Of a DNA stretch of 32,071 bases, positions 30,646 through 32,071 are shown piece by piece. Source of the DNA: Perkinsus marinus ATCC 50983. Its lineage: Eukaryota; Perkinsozoa; Perkinsida; Perkinsidae. Position 1 is the first letter of the stretch. Every line of letters begins with the position of its first letter. The notes below the pieces were generated by a model. The model searched no databases and had not been told where the DNA came from. It saw nothing but the letters and a program-made list of their open reading frames with translations. The translations under genes were made by a program, and so were the position numbers. Location of the stretch: contig NW_003214508.1 in assembly GCF_000006405.1 (NCBI RefSeq), forward strand, positions 868,453 through 900,523, written 5' to 3'.

Positions 30646-32071
30646 ATGCACTTCTCCTCCTCTTCCTTCTTCCTCATCTTACTCACTACGGTCCCGCTGG
30701 CATTGGGCATTCAGGCGGAGACGGCAATGGGCACCAGGCTCGCTGATAGGGTTATAGAGGCTAGCAAGAAGAAGTCGGAGGAGCTCCTCAATGAGGTCTG
30801 TGCCTCCACCACCTGGCTTGGCCTTGGTCAGCATCAACCTCAACAGGTTCACGAACAGATTAAGTCGCTGACCAGCGACTTGGACCAAAGCACGGCAGAG
30901 CAGAAGAAGGACTTGGACTTGTTGAAGCAGGATGAGGACTATCAGGATAAGTGAGCCTGGAGCGATGAAGAGGCTTCTTCCGGCGACTCACGTTAGGGCC
31001 CTCGAGCATACGGAGGCCAGGCTTAAAGATATTGCCAATGAGAAAATCACACTTCCCGGTAAGGGGGACCGCAGGGCCTGTCTGAAGGTTCTGATGGTCT
31101 GTGGCAGATTCGGTGATGAGCAGCTTTATGCAGAACAAGGCTGGTCAAGGGGATATCTTCGCACCTTTGAGGAGGGCCGCTGAGAAGGCTAGGGAATTCG
31201 CCGAGAAGCTGATGAACAGCTCGGTCGCTTTCGCTCGTGAGATCGCAGAAGTAGGAGACTGCACGAGCGAAAATCGTCCATTCCATAGGCTCGGCTGGAG
31301 GGCATCCAGGCGAAGGGAAGAACTCCTCATCTTTCCTCGAGGCCAAGGATGTGGGGTACTTCCTTGGTGATGCTGGTTCCCTAGGGACCGAGGATGCTGA
31401 TACGGATGCTGCTGAGAGGGGCCTTAGCTTGGCTCAGGATGGGGTAGGTCTATGGGGGAGAAGTGACCACTTATTGTTGATGGCAGATCGCCAAGCTTGA
31501 CGCTGATATTGCGGCTCAGAGGAAGATGTTGGCCACTGAAAGGGCCGATCTAGAGAAGGAAAAGGAGTCTACCGCCAAGCTCGAGCTGGGGGATGCCACT
31601 TTGGACGCTAAAGGATCCTCAGTGGCGTCGCCAGAGGCACAGCTTGTTGATCCCCTCGAGGACTCCTCAACTGAGTTCCCCGGCATCTCTTTCCTCGAGA
31701 CCCATAACAGGGCGAGCTCGGTGGCTGCTGCCTCCAGGGCCCGGCTGAGCTCGTGGCTTCAGAGGTAAGGCTAGTTTGGAGAGCCTGGTCTGCTATATGA
31801 ACCCTGGACGGCGCCGCATTCGATGGTCTATCTCGTACGTAGGTTCAGGATGAAGCTGAACAAGGCTAGGGTGGCGGCTGGTCTTCCTGAGCTGCTTGTC
31901 AATTCGTCCCAAAAGGTAACCGCTACGAAGGAGGATAAGCCTGTAGAGAAGAAAGACGCGGGACTCGAGAAGAGCTCCCACACTAACATGGAGAAGATGG
32001 GAGAACAGAAGGAGTCCTTCCTGGAGTGGGCTCCTCTAAACTTTGGCCGTATGTCATTACACCCTGTGTGC
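30646..32071 (+). CDS. secreted SFLE-repeat protein, copy 2 (runs off the window)
   Basis: Paralogue of the preceding gene, incomplete at its 3' end. A clear signal peptide (MHFSSSSFFLILLTTVPLAL) starts at 30646. Exons: 30646-30795, 30847-30950, 30997-31058, about 31109-31222, about 31280-31440, 31487-31768, then from about 31847 to beyond 32071. It lacks the Cys-rich part and goes straight to charged helices (SLTSDLDQSTAEQKKDLDLL). FMQNKAGQGDIFAPLRRAAE-KAREFAEKLM in exon 4 aligns with FMEGAIPDFLQPLRDVARNA-QRFAEEMKKK of copy 1, which proves the relation. Tetrapeptides: SFMQ 31122, SFLE 31330, SFLE 31688, SFLE 32015. Intron 30796-30846 is 51 nt without a stop in frame. No known domain was recognised; secretion and a structural or surface role are inferred. 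Confidence 0.65.

Noticed and set aside
1-32071. tRNA, rRNA, CRISPR, retroelement or bacterial operon features
   Set aside because: None was found: no cloverleaf with a clear anticodon arm, no spaced direct-repeat array and no reverse-transcriptase or capsid motif. Shine-Dalgarno-type logic does not apply to these spliced genes.

Overview
The window is nuclear DNA from an intron-rich protist, most likely a myzozoan alveolate of the Perkinsus type. This is inferred from very many short GT-AG introns (mostly 34-95 nt), compact spacing, mixed gene strands and gene content. I resolved exon structures by hand from splice signals, reading phase and family similarity; no alignment or RNA data were available.

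Layout. 527-3778: two tandem BAR-domain genes that share intron positions. 3941-5743: a two-pore-type K+ channel with a calcium-binding EF-hand, followed by an unresolved coding stretch with an FHA-like segment (5785-6638). 7516-11602 (minus): an intronless, secreted, probably GPI-anchored carboxylesterase/cholinesterase-like gene split near its 3' end by a complete Tc1/mariner-superfamily element (7814-9906). That element has a full-length DD34E transposase, TA duplications and identical 438-bp terminal inverted repeats. 11603-14000: sparse, with one candidate small membrane protein and a MIF-like gene or remnant. 14001-17172: an ER Hsp70 of the Grp170/HYOU1 type. 17467-17934: a small hydrophobic protein. 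18187-21030: a CLC chloride channel. 21294-23161: an inositol polyphosphate 5-phosphatase.

From 23814 two genes lie on the minus strand: an intronless YqgE/AlgH (UPF0301) protein and PEX19, the farnesylated peroxisomal membrane-protein receptor. PEX19 diverges over 235 bp from the first of two tandem, paralogous, secreted genes (26990-30522 and 30646 to beyond the window end). These encode signal peptides, a Cys-rich segment in the first copy, charged coiled-coil-like helices, and a recurring S-[FL]-[LMI]-[EQ] tetrapeptide (11 copies). They are the best candidate for an undescribed system here.

The genes do not form one pathway. Shared themes are membrane shape and lipid signalling (BAR proteins, 5-phosphatase), ion transport (K+ and Cl- channels) and the secretory and organelle system (Grp170, esterase, PEX19, secreted repeat proteins).
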